Below, in pieces: positions 7,698-16,545 of a stretch of DNA of 37,526 nt. Source of the stretch: a virus. The first letter of the stretch is position 1, and every line of letters begins with the position of its first letter. The position numbers were made by a program, and so were the translations under genes. The notes below the pieces were generated by a model that did not search any database, was not told the DNA's origin, and was given only the letters and a program-made list of their open reading frames with translations. The stretch spans positions 1 to 37,526 of the IMG/VR virus record IMGVR_UViG_3300042542_001827; one strand, 5' to 3'.

Positions 7698-9977
7698 TTA
7701 ACCGCCATCACCTTCTTCAGGTTCGGGTGTAATTGGGTTGCCGGGGTCAACATCAGGCTGCTCGGGTGCGGCCAATCTGCCCCTTGTTTCGCCCTCCGTA
7801 ACACCCGAAATGATGTTGCGGTTAAAATCGTAAAGGTTCATTGACCTACTTTCCCCGTCATCGGTAACTTGGTAAAGTAGTTTTTGGTAGGGGTTCGCCT
7901 TAATTGTCTTCCACAAGTCAGCATCGATATTCGCTTTCAATTGGTTTGTCAGCATAAACGAACCGCCCTTTTCGGCAGTCAAGATTGTGCCACCTTCACC
8001 CTCTAATGAATTACCAGCAATTGACCAAAATGTGTCATCACTTAGGTAAACTTGAAAATATTGGTTTGCAGTTGGTTCGGTTGCAATCAATTGAATTTGA
8101 AATACATCACCAGAATCTGCATTAAACATGCCAAAAAACAAATCGAAATCCCTATATCTTTCATCAGATGTTTGGCTAAATCGAAAGAACGGGCTTGTTT
8201 TCTTTATCGTTTTCACCCCTATTAAAGATGAATCCCATTGCGCAATAATAAATTCAAAAGTGGTGTATGAACTAAAGCCAAGATTTGAAAGCCAGTTGAT
8301 GAAAATAGACCCCTTAATTCTAAAAGAATACAATGCTGGCACTTGACAAACCCATGTTGAATTACTTATGTTGTACCCTGTGCTGGGGTCGCTACCCTTA
8401 ACAGTTATATCGGTAAACTCCCCAGTAATTGCCAAGTAGTTCAGATTGTTTGGTGCTACCAAGTCATCAAATACAGGGCCCGCAAGCGTTAAATTTGAAG
8501 CCCAATCACCAATAGGCGAACCGCTAAAATAATTGTATATAAGATACATCCTTTTAGGTGGCCCCGGCGATTGATTTATTTCATCCCTTGCTAATAATTT
8601 TGAGTATGGGATGTTTATAAATTCAGGCACATAGTACGCATCGAAATATTGCTGGCCAAAACTTGCATATTGGCTGGCGGCATTACCCGGCACTCCATCC
8701 GCATTCCTAATCATTACATTGTAGTTGCTGATGCTGTTGTTGAATACATTGAATATCGGCGGTGTGCCGACTGAACTAAGTACGGGTGTGCTTACATTGC
8801 CCGGTGCGTTCTTGTAAAAGCACGAAATCAAAAAAGCATCTTCATCGTAGCTATCATCAAAATCGGGATTGCCGGGTGTGTTTAAAAACCGCATGCACAT
8901 TACGTAATAGATAAGGTTGGTATGCGTAATCAAAACAGAACACCGCAAATCCCATTCGCTATCTACGTTTGAATTGTACTGAAAATAATAGTCCTCTTGC
9001 CATTGAAATACAAACGGGGTCTTGGGAATCCAATTCCAGTTGGTCATTACCAATGCCGCCGCCTGAACAGAACTTGGTGTATCAAAATCCTCCCTCGTTT
9101 CTGAACTGCCAACAATGGCCGAAGCATACAACATCGAAGTATCTATACTCTCGGTAACCCCAGCATCAACATCGAATAGGTTAATGCTTTGCGACTGCCG
9201 AAAGTAATCAATAGGCTCAACACGAATTCTCCATTGGCCTACGTTGTATTCTTCGACGGCAAAGGCCAAGTTGTATAGTTTCGACAAGTCCCCAAATAAC
9301 TCACTCCACGAAACCACAGGGCCGATGTCAATGGCATCACCCCTCAACTGCCTACCGCTTAAAATATGGGCCGTTTCTTGGCCAACAACAGGGGTTAAAT
9401 AATTAGATACAAAGCCAATCTGCCCGTCACTCATGGCAGCAACAAGATACTTTAAAGCATCGTAAGCAGTCATTGACTTGCGGCCAAACCCGGGTATCGT
9501 GATTGGCACAGGCAGATTCATAAATCTTATTTCTTGAACATCGGTAATGGTAACCGCAGAACTAATGTCTTCGCCCAACTTGCTATCGGGTGCGCCAAGG
9601 CTGAATCCAATGTTTACGTTATTGCGGATCTTGGCGAAAAATCCCCTATCAACGATTTGGCACGATACGGTCTTTTCGTATAGGTTAAACTCGCAATCGC
9701 TGGTAAATATCAACCCATTAACAACCGCTTCAAATGCGCCTGAATGTGGATTATATGCAACGATGTTCAACGGCACAGGGGTATCGTAGTCATCACGAAA
9801 CCGTTGCTGCAAAAATCGGTAGGTGTCCCCAGTAAAGGTTATCTCGCCTTCAAAGTCGAACAATAGCCCACGGGCTTCTTCATCCCAGTAGATGCGTTCT
9901 TTAATGTCTTCAACGCCCATAGCATCGCCAGTTACGTTGATGCTGTTAAGCGTTACTATTGCGGTATTACCTTCCAC
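7698..9977 (-). CDS. Tail protein, candidate tail-hub or baseplate protein
   Basis: 759 residues, immediately after the tape measure gene, which it overlaps by 11 bp. This is the place of distal tail or tail-associated (Tal/hub) proteins in siphoviruses. The first 300 residues contain beta-rich domains (ERIYWDEEARGLLFDFEG; DRGFFAKIRNNVNIGFS) that fit a hub, and the C-terminus ends in a Pro/Glu/Asp/Gly tail (PEPEEGDGG). No peptidase or glycosidase motif is visible. The size, position and coupling support a structural tail role; the exact component is unassigned. Confidence 0.65.
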   Translation of the reverse strand: MEGNTAIVTLNSINVTGDAMGVEDIKERIYWDEEARGLLFDFEGEITFTGDTYRFLQQRFRDDYDTPVPLNIVAYNPHSGAFEAVVNGLIFTSDCEFNLYEKTVSCQIVDRGFFAKIRNNVNIGFSLGAPDSKLGEDISSAVTITDVQEIRFMNLPVPITIPGFGRKSMTAYDALKYLVAAMSDGQIGFVSNYLTPVVGQETAHILSGRQLRGDAIDIGPVVSWSELFGDLSKLYNLAFAVEEYNVGQWRIRVEPIDYFRQSQSINLFDVDAGVTESIDTSMLYASAIVGSSETREDFDTPSSVQAAALVMTNWNWIPKTPFVFQWQEDYYFQYNSNVDSEWDLRCSVLITHTNLIYYVMCMRFLNTPGNPDFDDSYDEDAFLISCFYKNAPGNVSTPVLSSVGTPPIFNVFNNSISNYNVMIRNADGVPGNAASQYASFGQQYFDAYYVPEFINIPYSKLLARDEINQSPGPPKRMYLIYNYFSGSPIGDWASNLTLAGPVFDDLVAPNNLNYLAITGEFTDITVKGSDPSTGYNISNSTWVCQVPALYSFRIKGSIFINWLSNLGFSSYTTFEFIIAQWDSSLIGVKTIKKTSPFFRFSQTSDERYRDFDLFFGMFNADSGDVFQIQLIATEPTANQYFQVYLSDDTFWSIAGNSLEGEGGTILTAEKGGSFMLTNQLKANIDADLWKTIKANPYQKLLYQVTDDGESRSMNLYDFNRNIISGVTEGETRGRLAAPEQPDVDPGNPITPEPEEGDGG

Positions 9978-12777
9978 CTCTTATTTTTTTGCGGTTAATT
10001 TTCATGGTTTCAAAGCCAGTCCTATTGACTGCCGTTTGTTCTTTTATTGCCCGATAAAGTCGGTAGTCATCAAAGTTACTTGACATCTGCAATGCCATTG
10101 AACTCGCCAATCGGTCGGCAAAATCTTCTTCTGCTTGCCGCTGCTGCTCAATCAATGCTGGGCGCACAAAGTTGTTATTGATATAGCCGTCAAGGTTGCC
10201 TTCAATCCACGATTTTGCAAGGCCCGGATATTGCAAATTGTTTCGTGTTGGGATAATAGCCTCGCCCTCATGCGCCATAATCGGGATGGTGTCCTTCCCC
10301 TTTGGGCTGCCACCCCTTTGAAGGTATGCCGTACCATCGTAGAACCCCGGCTTTGGCACTTCGGCAGATAGCAATTGTGTTGTTTGTGCGAATGCGCCAA
10401 CTACAGCCCCTACCATTGATGCGATATACCCAGCCAAAACAAAAGGTGCACCCGGCCCTGTTGTTGCTGCTGATGAAGTAGCGCCAGCAATAGCGGCAGC
10501 AATAGCCGAAGCCATTTGTATTTGAACCTGAATCACGGCTAATGCTTTAACATACTCGGCATTCTCACCGCTAAGGGCAGCAAACGCACCTACCATTTGG
10601 CCAAAATTGCTTTCCAATGTTGACAATCCACCAGCCACATTTGATGCCGCTTCGTGAATGGCCTGAATTGAAACTACCGCATTTTCTGCCGATTCTTCAT
10701 CTACATCAAGTTTTACCTTAATGCTCATTACATCAGGTATTGGCAGTTCGGGCAGCGATGTATCTGTACCCGTGTCGGCAGGCTCCATTGGCAATATTTC
10801 AGGCCTTTGAATATTTACCTCAGAATTAAATTCTTCAATGGTCTTTTTCAGTCCATTAAGTTGGTTTTGCAGAAGATTTGCTTGCTCTGTTTTTTTCTTT
10901 GCCCCAATCCAATCACCTTTAAATGCAAGAAGTTCTGCCTCTGTATTTAGCTTAGAAATTTCCTCTGTAACAAGTTCAATGGCAGTCTTTGCTTTCCCGT
11001 TTCCATTGGTATTGTCATTCGTTGTGGTAGTCAATGATGACATACTATTTACAAGGCTTTTCGTATCGGCGTCAAGATTGTTAATCTCGCTGTCAATTTT
11101 AGTAACCTCGTTTTGGGCAACATCGTATGCCTTGGCTTGCTTTTCAATTTGAACTAAAAGGTCATCACCAGTTGTAATTACCCTCCTTGTTTGTTCTGCC
11201 TTTTCCCTTTCAGTTTCGCTTAATGCTAATTCATTGATTCTTTGGTCTACCAAACTTTGATTGTACTGAGCAACGGTCATACCCCTTTCCTCCAAAAACT
11301 TCTTTTCTAAAGCATTAAGTTTTGCCTCCTCTTGGGTTGCTTGGCCAGCAAATTTTGCCCTTTGTTTTAGTAGGGTCGTGTATTTCTCCTCCTGAATTTG
11401 AAGGGCAATTTTTGCTTTTATGCCCTCAATAACTTTGTCCTGTGCCTCCTTTAACTGATTTTGAAATGCAACTTCATCCGAAAGGTTTTTTAAAGTAGTC
11501 CCATATCGTTTGTTGATTTCATCGATAAGTTCTTTTCTCTCTTGACTTTTTGGGTTTGTCTTAGACAATGCTGAGAAATAGTTATTTGCAACACCAAGTT
11601 GTTCTGTCTCTGCCTCAACAAGCCTTTCGGTTACGCTTTTTAACTCCTCTTGCCTTTCGCTTAATTGGTCTACTTCCTCGCCAGCCTCATCAACCCCATC
11701 AATAAAATCAATGATATATGGCAATGCGAATGCAAATGCCGCTGTGAATAGGTTTGTTTTCAGCGTTTTATTCAATGACAATGTGGCGGCATTCATTGTC
11801 ATAATACCCTTGGCAACCTGTGGCAACATAGAAACTAACGGGCCCAACTTCCAACCTCCAAACGCTAATGCCGCTGCGGCTGCCGCCTTGGCAAAAGACA
11901 TCACGGTGTCCGCATCAAGATTCTCAAGAATTTGGTTTAAAGATTTCAATGCTGAATTAAAGGTTGGCAGTAATTTCTGCCCTACCTCTGTTTGAAGATC
12001 TTTAAATGTGGCCTCTAATATCCGTTGTTGGTTGGCAACACCCTCCGAAGTCCTTGCGAAATCACCTTGTGCATCTGCCGTCTGCTTAAATATAAGGGCA
12101 TTGGCCGCTAACACCTTTTGCTGTGGTGTTAATGCTCCCTTGGTTGTTTCAATAAGGCCCATTGCCAATGCCTCCTGTTTCAAGGTGGCTTCATCCATTA
12201 ACACCCCAAACCTACGAATCGGTTCAGCCTCACCCCTCAACGCTGCACCCAATGCCAATGCCGCTTCTTCAGGTGTTGTGTTTCCGAATGATGCAAGGTC
12301 GGCAGATAATGCCACAAGGTCGGTGCTGAACTTGCTCAAATCCTGCCCGGTCAATCCAGCCGATTTGCCGAATACACCGAATGAAGCCGCAGCATCAATG
12401 GCCTGTTGTTTAGATTGACCGAACTGCTTGGCTGAATTACTGGCAAAGTCCTCAACGGCCTTGCTTGCATCCCCAAATATCTGTTGGCTTTTGCTTAATG
12501 TTTCGTTCAGGTCGGATGCCGCATCAATGGTCTGCTTTGTAAATCGAATAATCTCACGGGCAGCGAAGGCCGCAGCTATCTGTTGCCCAAGGTTTTTAAT
12601 GGTGTCTTTTAAGCCGTTGGCATTTTTGCCTACGTCATCAAGGGCCTTGCCAGTTTTTTTACCAGCGTCCTTGGCGGCAGTTTCGACATTGCCTAACCTA
12701 CTTTTTAAGTCTTCTAATTCCTTTTTGAGCTTTGTGGTTTCCGCTTGAAACTCCAGCACTATTTTGTCGATTGCCAT
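9967..12777 (-). CDS. Tape measure protein
   Basis: 936 residues. Residues 1-60 form a coiled coil (LEFQAETTKLKKELEDLKSR). An Ala/Ser-rich helical region typical of tape measures follows (about 90-330; SQQIFGDASKAVEDFA, AAASFGVFGKSAGL), then a second long coiled coil (about 370-620). A hydrophobic Ala/Gly-rich part lies near 750-815 (IAAAIAGATSS; GYIASMVGAVVGAF). Tape measures fix tail length and reach into the membrane at ejection; at the usual 0.15 nm per residue the tail would be about 140 nm. It directly follows the frameshifted chaperone, whose extension overlaps its first 80 bp, the classic siphovirus order. Confidence 0.92.
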   Translation of the reverse strand: MAIDKIVLEFQAETTKLKKELEDLKSRLGNVETAAKDAGKKTGKALDDVGKNANGLKDTIKNLGQQIAAAFAAREIIRFTKQTIDAASDLNETLSKSQQIFGDASKAVEDFASNSAKQFGQSKQQAIDAAASFGVFGKSAGLTGQDLSKFSTDLVALSADLASFGNTTPEEAALALGAALRGEAEPIRRFGVLMDEATLKQEALAMGLIETTKGALTPQQKVLAANALIFKQTADAQGDFARTSEGVANQQRILEATFKDLQTEVGQKLLPTFNSALKSLNQILENLDADTVMSFAKAAAAAALAFGGWKLGPLVSMLPQVAKGIMTMNAATLSLNKTLKTNLFTAAFAFALPYIIDFIDGVDEAGEEVDQLSERQEELKSVTERLVEAETEQLGVANNYFSALSKTNPKSQERKELIDEINKRYGTTLKNLSDEVAFQNQLKEAQDKVIEGIKAKIALQIQEEKYTTLLKQRAKFAGQATQEEAKLNALEKKFLEERGMTVAQYNQSLVDQRINELALSETEREKAEQTRRVITTGDDLLVQIEKQAKAYDVAQNEVTKIDSEINNLDADTKSLVNSMSSLTTTTNDNTNGNGKAKTAIELVTEEISKLNTEAELLAFKGDWIGAKKKTEQANLLQNQLNGLKKTIEEFNSEVNIQRPEILPMEPADTGTDTSLPELPIPDVMSIKVKLDVDEESAENAVVSIQAIHEAASNVAGGLSTLESNFGQMVGAFAALSGENAEYVKALAVIQVQIQMASAIAAAIAGATSSAATTGPGAPFVLAGYIASMVGAVVGAFAQTTQLLSAEVPKPGFYDGTAYLQRGGSPKGKDTIPIMAHEGEAIIPTRNNLQYPGLAKSWIEGNLDGYINNNFVRPALIEQQRQAEEDFADRLASSMALQMSSNFDDYRLYRAIKEQTAVNRTGFETMKINRKKIRGGR

Positions 12778-12997
12778 CGGCTTCTTTTGTTTTAAGTTTT
12801 AACAAGCGTACAAAGTCGTTAATCGTGCCTGTGGCCATCAAATCAACGAACTGCGAATGCTCTCCATTACACAAAAATAAGCAATCGGCATCGAAATCAC
12901 TTAACCAATTGAAGACCTTATCTCGCCAAGAATCGACTTTAAGATGTCCTTCTTTTTTGTTTGAAACTGGTCGCTGGCTTGCCATAGCCGCTGCCAT
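12698..12997 (-). CDS. Frameshift extension of tail assembly chaperone (T part)
   Basis: This frame is probably not started independently at 12997. Its residues from KKEGHLKVDSW onward continue the upstream chaperone after a -1 slip at 12952-12958. The joined product would be 201 residues of the upstream frame plus 84 residues of this one, 285 in total. The added part is charged (KLKTKEADGNRQ) and ends in a basic tail (GIRRLKK), and it overlaps the tape measure start by 80 bp. By analogy with lambda G/GT, the long form would bridge the tape measure to the tail tube subunits. Evidence is the frame relation, slippery heptamer and gene position. Confidence 0.8.
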   Translation of the reverse strand: MAAAMASQRPVSNKKEGHLKVDSWRDKVFNWLSDFDADCLFLCNGEHSQFVDLMATGTINDFVRLLKLKTKEADGNRQNSAGVSSGNHKAQKGIRRLKK

Positions 12998-13554
12998 ACG
13001 TCTGCCAGTTGCTCGGCATTGGGTAAGAATTCGTTCATGCCAGCGGACAAAAAAAAATCATGGTTGACGAATTCACGCTTAAACAACCTCAGTTTCTCAG
13101 CCTGAATCGTTTCGTTTATTTCAAACGGGTTTTCATCGTCACGGATCAGGTTTAAAGCTGCCAACTCAACAATCAAATCGGTATGCAACCCCAGTTCTTT
13201 GTGCCTACTTTCGGCCTCCTGAATCGCCCAAAGGCATTGCTGCAACCCTTTACCCCTGTCCTTTCGGCTTTGGCCTTCAATGGCAGCCACCACACTTTCA
13301 CGTGCTATTGCCAAAATGCTGGTCAGTTCATCTGATGTAAGCCGATTATCTAACTGAATAAGCACAGCCTGAATTTCTTTGTAACGCACCAACGGCACAT
13401 CACCGCTATCCCGAAACTTGTAATACTTATGGCCGTCAATATCCACCATGAATTCGCAGCCAGCTTTCCAGTTCTTGGCATCAGGTTTCAAGGCAACCAA
13501 CACCGCATCAGGGTAGTGTTTAACCAGCCACTTGGCAATCTTACTTACGACCAT
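12901..13554 (-). CDS. Tail assembly chaperone (G part)
   Basis: 217 residues, alpha-helical, with no catalytic motifs. It lies immediately before the tape measure gene and carries an A AAA AAG heptamer in codon phase 15 codons before its last residue (heptamer 12958 down to 12952). This is the arrangement of lambda gpG, which is made in excess over the -1 product gpGT. Its start at 13554 overlaps the upstream membrane protein gene by 10 bp. The sequence itself is not similar to lambda G; the call rests on position, size and the frameshift signal. Confidence 0.75.
   Translation of the reverse strand: MVVSKIAKWLVKHYPDAVLVALKPDAKNWKAGCEFMVDIDGHKYYKFRDSGDVPLVRYKEIQAVLIQLDNRLTSDELTSILAIARESVVAAIEGQSRKDRGKGLQQCLWAIQEAESRHKELGLHTDLIVELAALNLIRDDENPFEINETIQAEKLRLFKREFVNHDFFLSAGMNEFLPNAEQLADVWQRLWQASDQFQTKKKDILKSILGEIRSSIG
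12952..12958 (-). promoter_or_regulatory. Programmed -1 frameshift slippery site
   Basis: Minus-strand A AAA AAG with zero-frame codons AAA (12957-12955) and AAG (12954-12952), after ACA. This is the strongest known bacterial -1 heptamer (as in dnaX). A -1 slip enters the frame that reads EGHLKVDSW and stays open for 84 codons. The zero-frame stop is about 50 nt downstream. I did not find a clear stimulatory stem-loop. Confidence 0.8.
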
Positions 13555-13841
13555 TTGGCAATTTTTAAAATGATACCGTTAAGACCAGCAAGGCATAAAA
13601 CGAAGATAGGCCAGCCGATAGCGGTCAGCGCATCAACGGGTTGGTTGGCGATAATCACGTCACCCCAGTAGGCAATCGTGCCGTAAACCGAAGCCATACA
13701 GGTAGGGCAGTCAATTACTGGCTTTGCAAGTTCGGGAAACTGCGAAATGAATCGCCAGCGAAGGTCATCTAAAATCATGCCCTCGGCTGAAGACAGCCAC
13801 AGGCCGAAGATGAATAGCGAAGTTAAAAGAAGTGTTGTCAT
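13545..13841 (-). CDS. Small membrane protein with CPTC motif
   Basis: 98 residues. An N-terminal hydrophobic segment (about 2-17, LLLTSLFIFGLWLS) and a C-terminal one (about 75-93, IGWPIFVLCLAGLNGIIL) flank a loop with CPTC at 45-48. The layout (helix, cytosolic CxxC, helix) resembles small phage membrane proteins of the DUF1360 kind, but I cannot confirm the family. It overlaps the chaperone start by 10 bp and is overlapped by the upstream 77-residue gene by 4 bp, so it belongs to the tail operon. A role in the envelope, such as helping lysis or exclusion, is possible. Confidence 0.6.
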   Translation of the reverse strand: MTTLLLTSLFIFGLWLSSAEGMILDDLRWRFISQFPELAKPVIDCPTCMASVYGTIAYWGDVIIANQPVDALTAIGWPIFVLCLAGLNGIILKIAKWS

Positions 13842-14071
13842 GGTTGTTGGTTAAAGGTTTCGTTGTAGTATTGTTCTGCTTGCTTAGTAGCTTCCATTTC
13901 TAATGGGTATATAAGTCCTGTTAAGTGCGCACCAATAATCTGCTCCTTAAACATTTCATCGGCTTGCATAAACAAGCCAATTACTTGCATGGTTTGGTCT
14001 TGGGTTAGAATTGTACCCTCCAGCGCTTCTTGAAGCCAATGTACCGCCGTTTGTTGATTGTTGTTGTTCAT
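13838..14071 (-). CDS. Small conserved helical protein, unknown function
   Basis: 77 residues: WLQEALEG near the N-terminus, a central helix (FMQADEMFKEQIIGAH) and a C-terminal EQYYNETF motif. Short proteins of this pattern are recalled as common in Bacteroidota phages and prophages, without a known function. The leader is AT/CA-rich (AAACAACAACAACC before ATG) and has no Shine-Dalgarno. An ATGA overlap couples it to the CPTC membrane protein gene. Confidence 0.7.
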   Translation of the reverse strand: MNNNNQQTAVHWLQEALEGTILTQDQTMQVIGLFMQADEMFKEQIIGAHLTGLIYPLEMEATKQAEQYYNETFNQQP

Positions 14072-14083
14072 GGTTGTTGTTGT

Positions 14084-14458
14084 TTATATTGGTTGAATCA
14101 TTTGTGTAGAAGGTGCGGCCGTATCGCTGCGCCAAAACATTAGCAAGAAGCCATCGTAAACCCCGTCAATGGGTACGAAGTTCGCCACGTCATCACCATT
14201 AGCCACAACGAATAGCGTATATGTTGTGGTGTTGTTGAAGAACAACGGGTTTACGGTCAAATCAATGGTAAGCATGCCACTCACGCTGCTTACTATGTCA
14301 TACTTTAAGACCTTTTTCGACCCATTATGCACGATAAATACGTCATAAGCGGTGCTTGGATTGGCCGTCCCGATTTCAAGGTCGGCGGCCAATTGGCAGT
14401 TCGTAGGTGAAGACAACACCTTGCATGGTGTTAAATCTTGTGGGCAGATAGGGTTCAT
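14084..14458 (-). CDS. Small beta-rich protein, possible virion component
   Basis: 124 residues from the ATG at 14458 (MNPICPQDLTPCKVL). The frame is open further upstream but a start there would lie deep in the preceding gene; the ATGA overlap at 14455-14458 and the promoter-like box at 14479-14486 decide this start. The sequence is beta-rich (YDVFIVHNGSKKVLKYD, TIDLTVNPLFF), like a small immunoglobulin-type or tail-adhesin domain. Cys residues cluster at the N-terminus, as in other virion proteins here. Function not known. Confidence 0.6.
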   Translation of the reverse strand: MNPICPQDLTPCKVLSSPTNCQLAADLEIGTANPSTAYDVFIVHNGSKKVLKYDIVSSVSGMLTIDLTVNPLFFNNTTTYTLFVVANGDDVANFVPIDGVYDGFLLMFWRSDTAAPSTQMIQPI

Positions 14459-15033
14459 TGTGCTTTGCTGAATTTGTTCAAATATACAGAAGAATCGGCA
14501 AAACATGGTGATGAAATTTTGACATAAGCATCTTTCTTGCCAAGTATCGCACTCCATAGCTTGCCGCCGAACCATTTTCCGGGACGTTCCCAATAACCTA
14601 CCACGTTCAATTCGTAATCGGTTTGAATAGTAACAACTGCTGGGCGGTCCGGATGCACAATTGCGGCAAATTTCATGCACATTGTGTCAAGTTTGAAGGA
14701 CTGAATCGGGCAGGGCAATGTTTCGATATGCCACCTATCAACCTCTACCTCAAAACTATCAATCCTTGTCCGCCACTTTGTGCGGTACACGAATTCAACA
14801 CGGCCACCTTTGATGTTCAGGCTGTCAAGTAGCCGCTTGTTTTCGGCCCGTAACTGTTCATTTGTCAAGGTCAATGTTCGGGCGGTTGCCGATGCCGTCT
14901 GCTGAATGGCAACGTAATTGCTTGCATGCCGTTCGGCCTCGGCCTTGTAGTTACATGACTGCTTACCCAAGATAAAAGCGGCAATCAGGGCAATGATGCC
15001 CCAATGCCGCAGAACAAATCCAGTCCAGTTCAT
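14455..15033 (-). CDS. Inner-membrane coiled-coil protein, i-spanin-like
   Basis: 192 residues. One N-terminal membrane helix (about 8-25, HWGIIALIAAFILGKQSC) is followed by a coiled coil (about 30-75, SATARTLTLTNEQLRAENKRLLDSL) and a mixed C-terminal domain with aromatic residues. This topology, and its place two genes after the amidase, fits an i-spanin or Rz-like protein, or the uncharacterised Bacteroidota phage families with the same layout (DUF6549/DUF6808 type). ATG at 15033 overlaps the metallophosphoesterase stop by 4 bp. Spanin function is inferred, and no outer-membrane lipoprotein partner was found. Confidence 0.55.
   Translation of the reverse strand: MNWTGFVLRHWGIIALIAAFILGKQSCNYKAEAERHASNYVAIQQTASATARTLTLTNEQLRAENKRLLDSLNIKGGRVEFVYRTKWRTRIDSFEVEVDRWHIETLPCPIQSFKLDTMCMKFAAIVHPDRPAVVTIQTDYELNVVGYWERPGKWFGGKLWSAILGKKDAYVKISSPCFADSSVYLNKFSKAQ
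14479..14486 (-). promoter_or_regulatory. Putative internal promoter box TATATTTG
   Basis: Minus-strand TATATTTG lies inside the 3' end of the spanin-like gene, 20 nt before the ATG at 14458. It is preceded by TTTTG and a 12-nt GATTCTTC-containing spacer, an arrangement repeated at 26367-26374. The 12-nt spacing is shorter than the usual Bacteroidota -33/-7 spacing, so it may be a phage-specific variant. Confidence 0.4.
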
Positions 15034-16064
15034 CGTACTTTACGATTGTCAATGCGAAAGTTCTCAACACTAAAGTTGCCGTCTTCTTCGATTTCAACAA
15101 TGGCAGCCCCGTGATTCCACTTGGTGAAAGCGAAGGGCCGATATGCTGGGCGAAGGTCGCAAAGGCAACCCGTTGAAAAGCAAGCAACTCCCTTGCCGTT
15201 TAGGTCGCTTTCGTGATGCTCAGATGTTTGATGGTTGTGCCCAGCCAAGGTAGATGCTTTGCCACGTAAGAACAACCCCCGTGCTGGGTTTACTGGGCTA
15301 AAGATGCTATCCCCGAATTCATGCCCGTGAATCACGTTTAACTTACCAAACTTCGCCACTTGTTTGCTATCGATTAACTCAATCTCGAAATCATCCAAGC
15401 CAAGGGCTTTCTTTAATTGCAAGCCGTCAAGGCCATGCAGTTCAGGTGCGTTCTGCAAGATGTAACGTTCCCACCTGTCTTCGTGGTTGCCTAACTTGTA
15501 ATAAACATCAACACCTAAATTTGCAATCCCTTCAAAGAAGTTCCTTGCCATGCCGACCTCAACAACGGCAGAAGTAATGGCTGGATCCTTTTCCCAGCGG
15601 CTAATCTTGGCGAAATCAATCACATCACCATTCAGGTAAATCCCGTCAATGCCGCTTTTAAACCCGTAATCAATAGCCGTTTCTAATGCTTCTAAAGAAT
15701 GGTAAGGTATGTGAATGTCCGATAACACCAACACCTTGCGGTGATGCTTCGGCAAATGCCAATCGGGCTTGCTTGTAGTTTCGCCACGTTGCATGAAATT
15801 GGCCATGTATTCGCTTGGCTTCATTTCATCTCTAATAAACTCGGTGCGAAGTTTACCTGAGTTCTTAGCCCATTCTAAATGCTTTTTGCCAAGCGCACCA
15901 ATGCGATACCTTATTGTTTTTCTAACGTATTCAATCTCTTTGTCGGTTTGCTCAAATAAGCCCGGGTTTTCGGCTACAATTTTACGTGCTAATGTTCGGG
16001 CGAAGAATCCCGGTTGCTGTTCATCAAGATATTTCTCAATGATTTCAATTTTTTGTTTACTCAT
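15030..16064 (-). CDS. Calcineurin-like metallophosphoesterase
   Basis: 344 residues. The C-terminal 230 residues carry all motifs of the family in order: SDIHIPY (D116, H118), GDVID (146-150), GNHED (192-196), HGHEF (246-250) and GHNH (275-278). These bind two metal ions. The N-terminal 100 residues are helical and basic, resembling a winged-helix or DNA-end-binding region (YVRKTIRYRIGALGKKHLEW). Phosphodiester hydrolysis is expected; nucleic acid or a signalling nucleotide are candidate substrates. It has its own promoter (16085-16113) and overlaps the next gene by 4 bp. Placement between lysis genes is unexpected for a DNA enzyme. Confidence 0.88.
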   Translation of the reverse strand: MSKQKIEIIEKYLDEQQPGFFARTLARKIVAENPGLFEQTDKEIEYVRKTIRYRIGALGKKHLEWAKNSGKLRTEFIRDEMKPSEYMANFMQRGETTSKPDWHLPKHHRKVLVLSDIHIPYHSLEALETAIDYGFKSGIDGIYLNGDVIDFAKISRWEKDPAITSAVVEVGMARNFFEGIANLGVDVYYKLGNHEDRWERYILQNAPELHGLDGLQLKKALGLDDFEIELIDSKQVAKFGKLNVIHGHEFGDSIFSPVNPARGLFLRGKASTLAGHNHQTSEHHESDLNGKGVACFSTGCLCDLRPAYRPFAFTKWNHGAAIVEIEEDGNFSVENFRIDNRKVR

Positions 16065-16084
16065 GGTTCCCTTTTTGGTTTAGC

Positions 16085-16113
16085 CAAATGTAGTTAAAAT
16101 ACAATAGGCCAAA
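16085..16113 (-). promoter_or_regulatory. Promoter for the metallophosphoesterase operon
   Basis: Minus-strand -33 TTTG (16110-16113), 17-nt spacer, -7 TACATTTG (16085-16092), then 20 nt to the ATG at 16064. This is a full Bacteroidota promoter match in the gap after the amidase gene. It should drive the block 16064 down through the tail genes. Confidence 0.75.
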
Positions 16114-16119
16114 CCTTTT

Positions 16120-16545
16120 TTAAGATTTCTTAACGGTTGCCCACCATTTTTTAGCATCGAAACAAGGGCAGGCTTTGGCAACATTTGGGAAATCCCTGTG
16201 CCCTAAAACTTCAGCCTTGGGGAATTGCTTGGCAAGTTTGTTCACCAATTCAGCCATTGCGTCCTTTTGCTGCGGTGTGCGGTTATCCACAGGCTTGCCA
16301 CTTTCATCAATGCCACCAATGTAACTGATGTTGATGCTATCATGGTTGTGCCCCTTCACCCCGTTGCTGGGTTTCGTGATTGGCCAGTTCTCAACTATTC
16401 TGCCATCCCGTTCAATGATAAAATGATAGCCCGGCGATTGCCAGTTCAGTACCTTTTTATGGTATCGGTTAATGCTGTCAGCCGTGGCCGTTATGTTGCT
16501 GGCCGTGGTGTGCAAAACGATGTAGTTAATTGCTCGCATCTTCAA
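16120..16545 (-). CDS. N-acetylmuramoyl-L-alanine amidase (endolysin)
   Basis: 141 residues, close to a minimal Amidase_2 / T7-lysozyme domain without a binding module. Zinc ligands are seen at H12 (VLHTTAS), H116 (LGHRDF) and C126 (KACPCFD), with the expected GYHFIIERDG segment at 39-48 and a substrate-loop His near 66-68. It cleaves the amide between muramic acid and L-Ala. There is no signal peptide, so a holin is needed; a holin-like gene lies at 30701-31123, far from it. The start overlaps the upstream 90-residue gene by 20 bp; a second Met lies two codons in. Confidence 0.92.
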   Translation of the reverse strand: MKMRAINYIVLHTTASNITATADSINRYHKKVLNWQSPGYHFIIERDGRIVENWPITKPSNGVKGHNHDSINISYIGGIDESGKPVDNRTPQQKDAMAELVNKLAKQFPKAEVLGHRDFPNVAKACPCFDAKKWWATVKKS

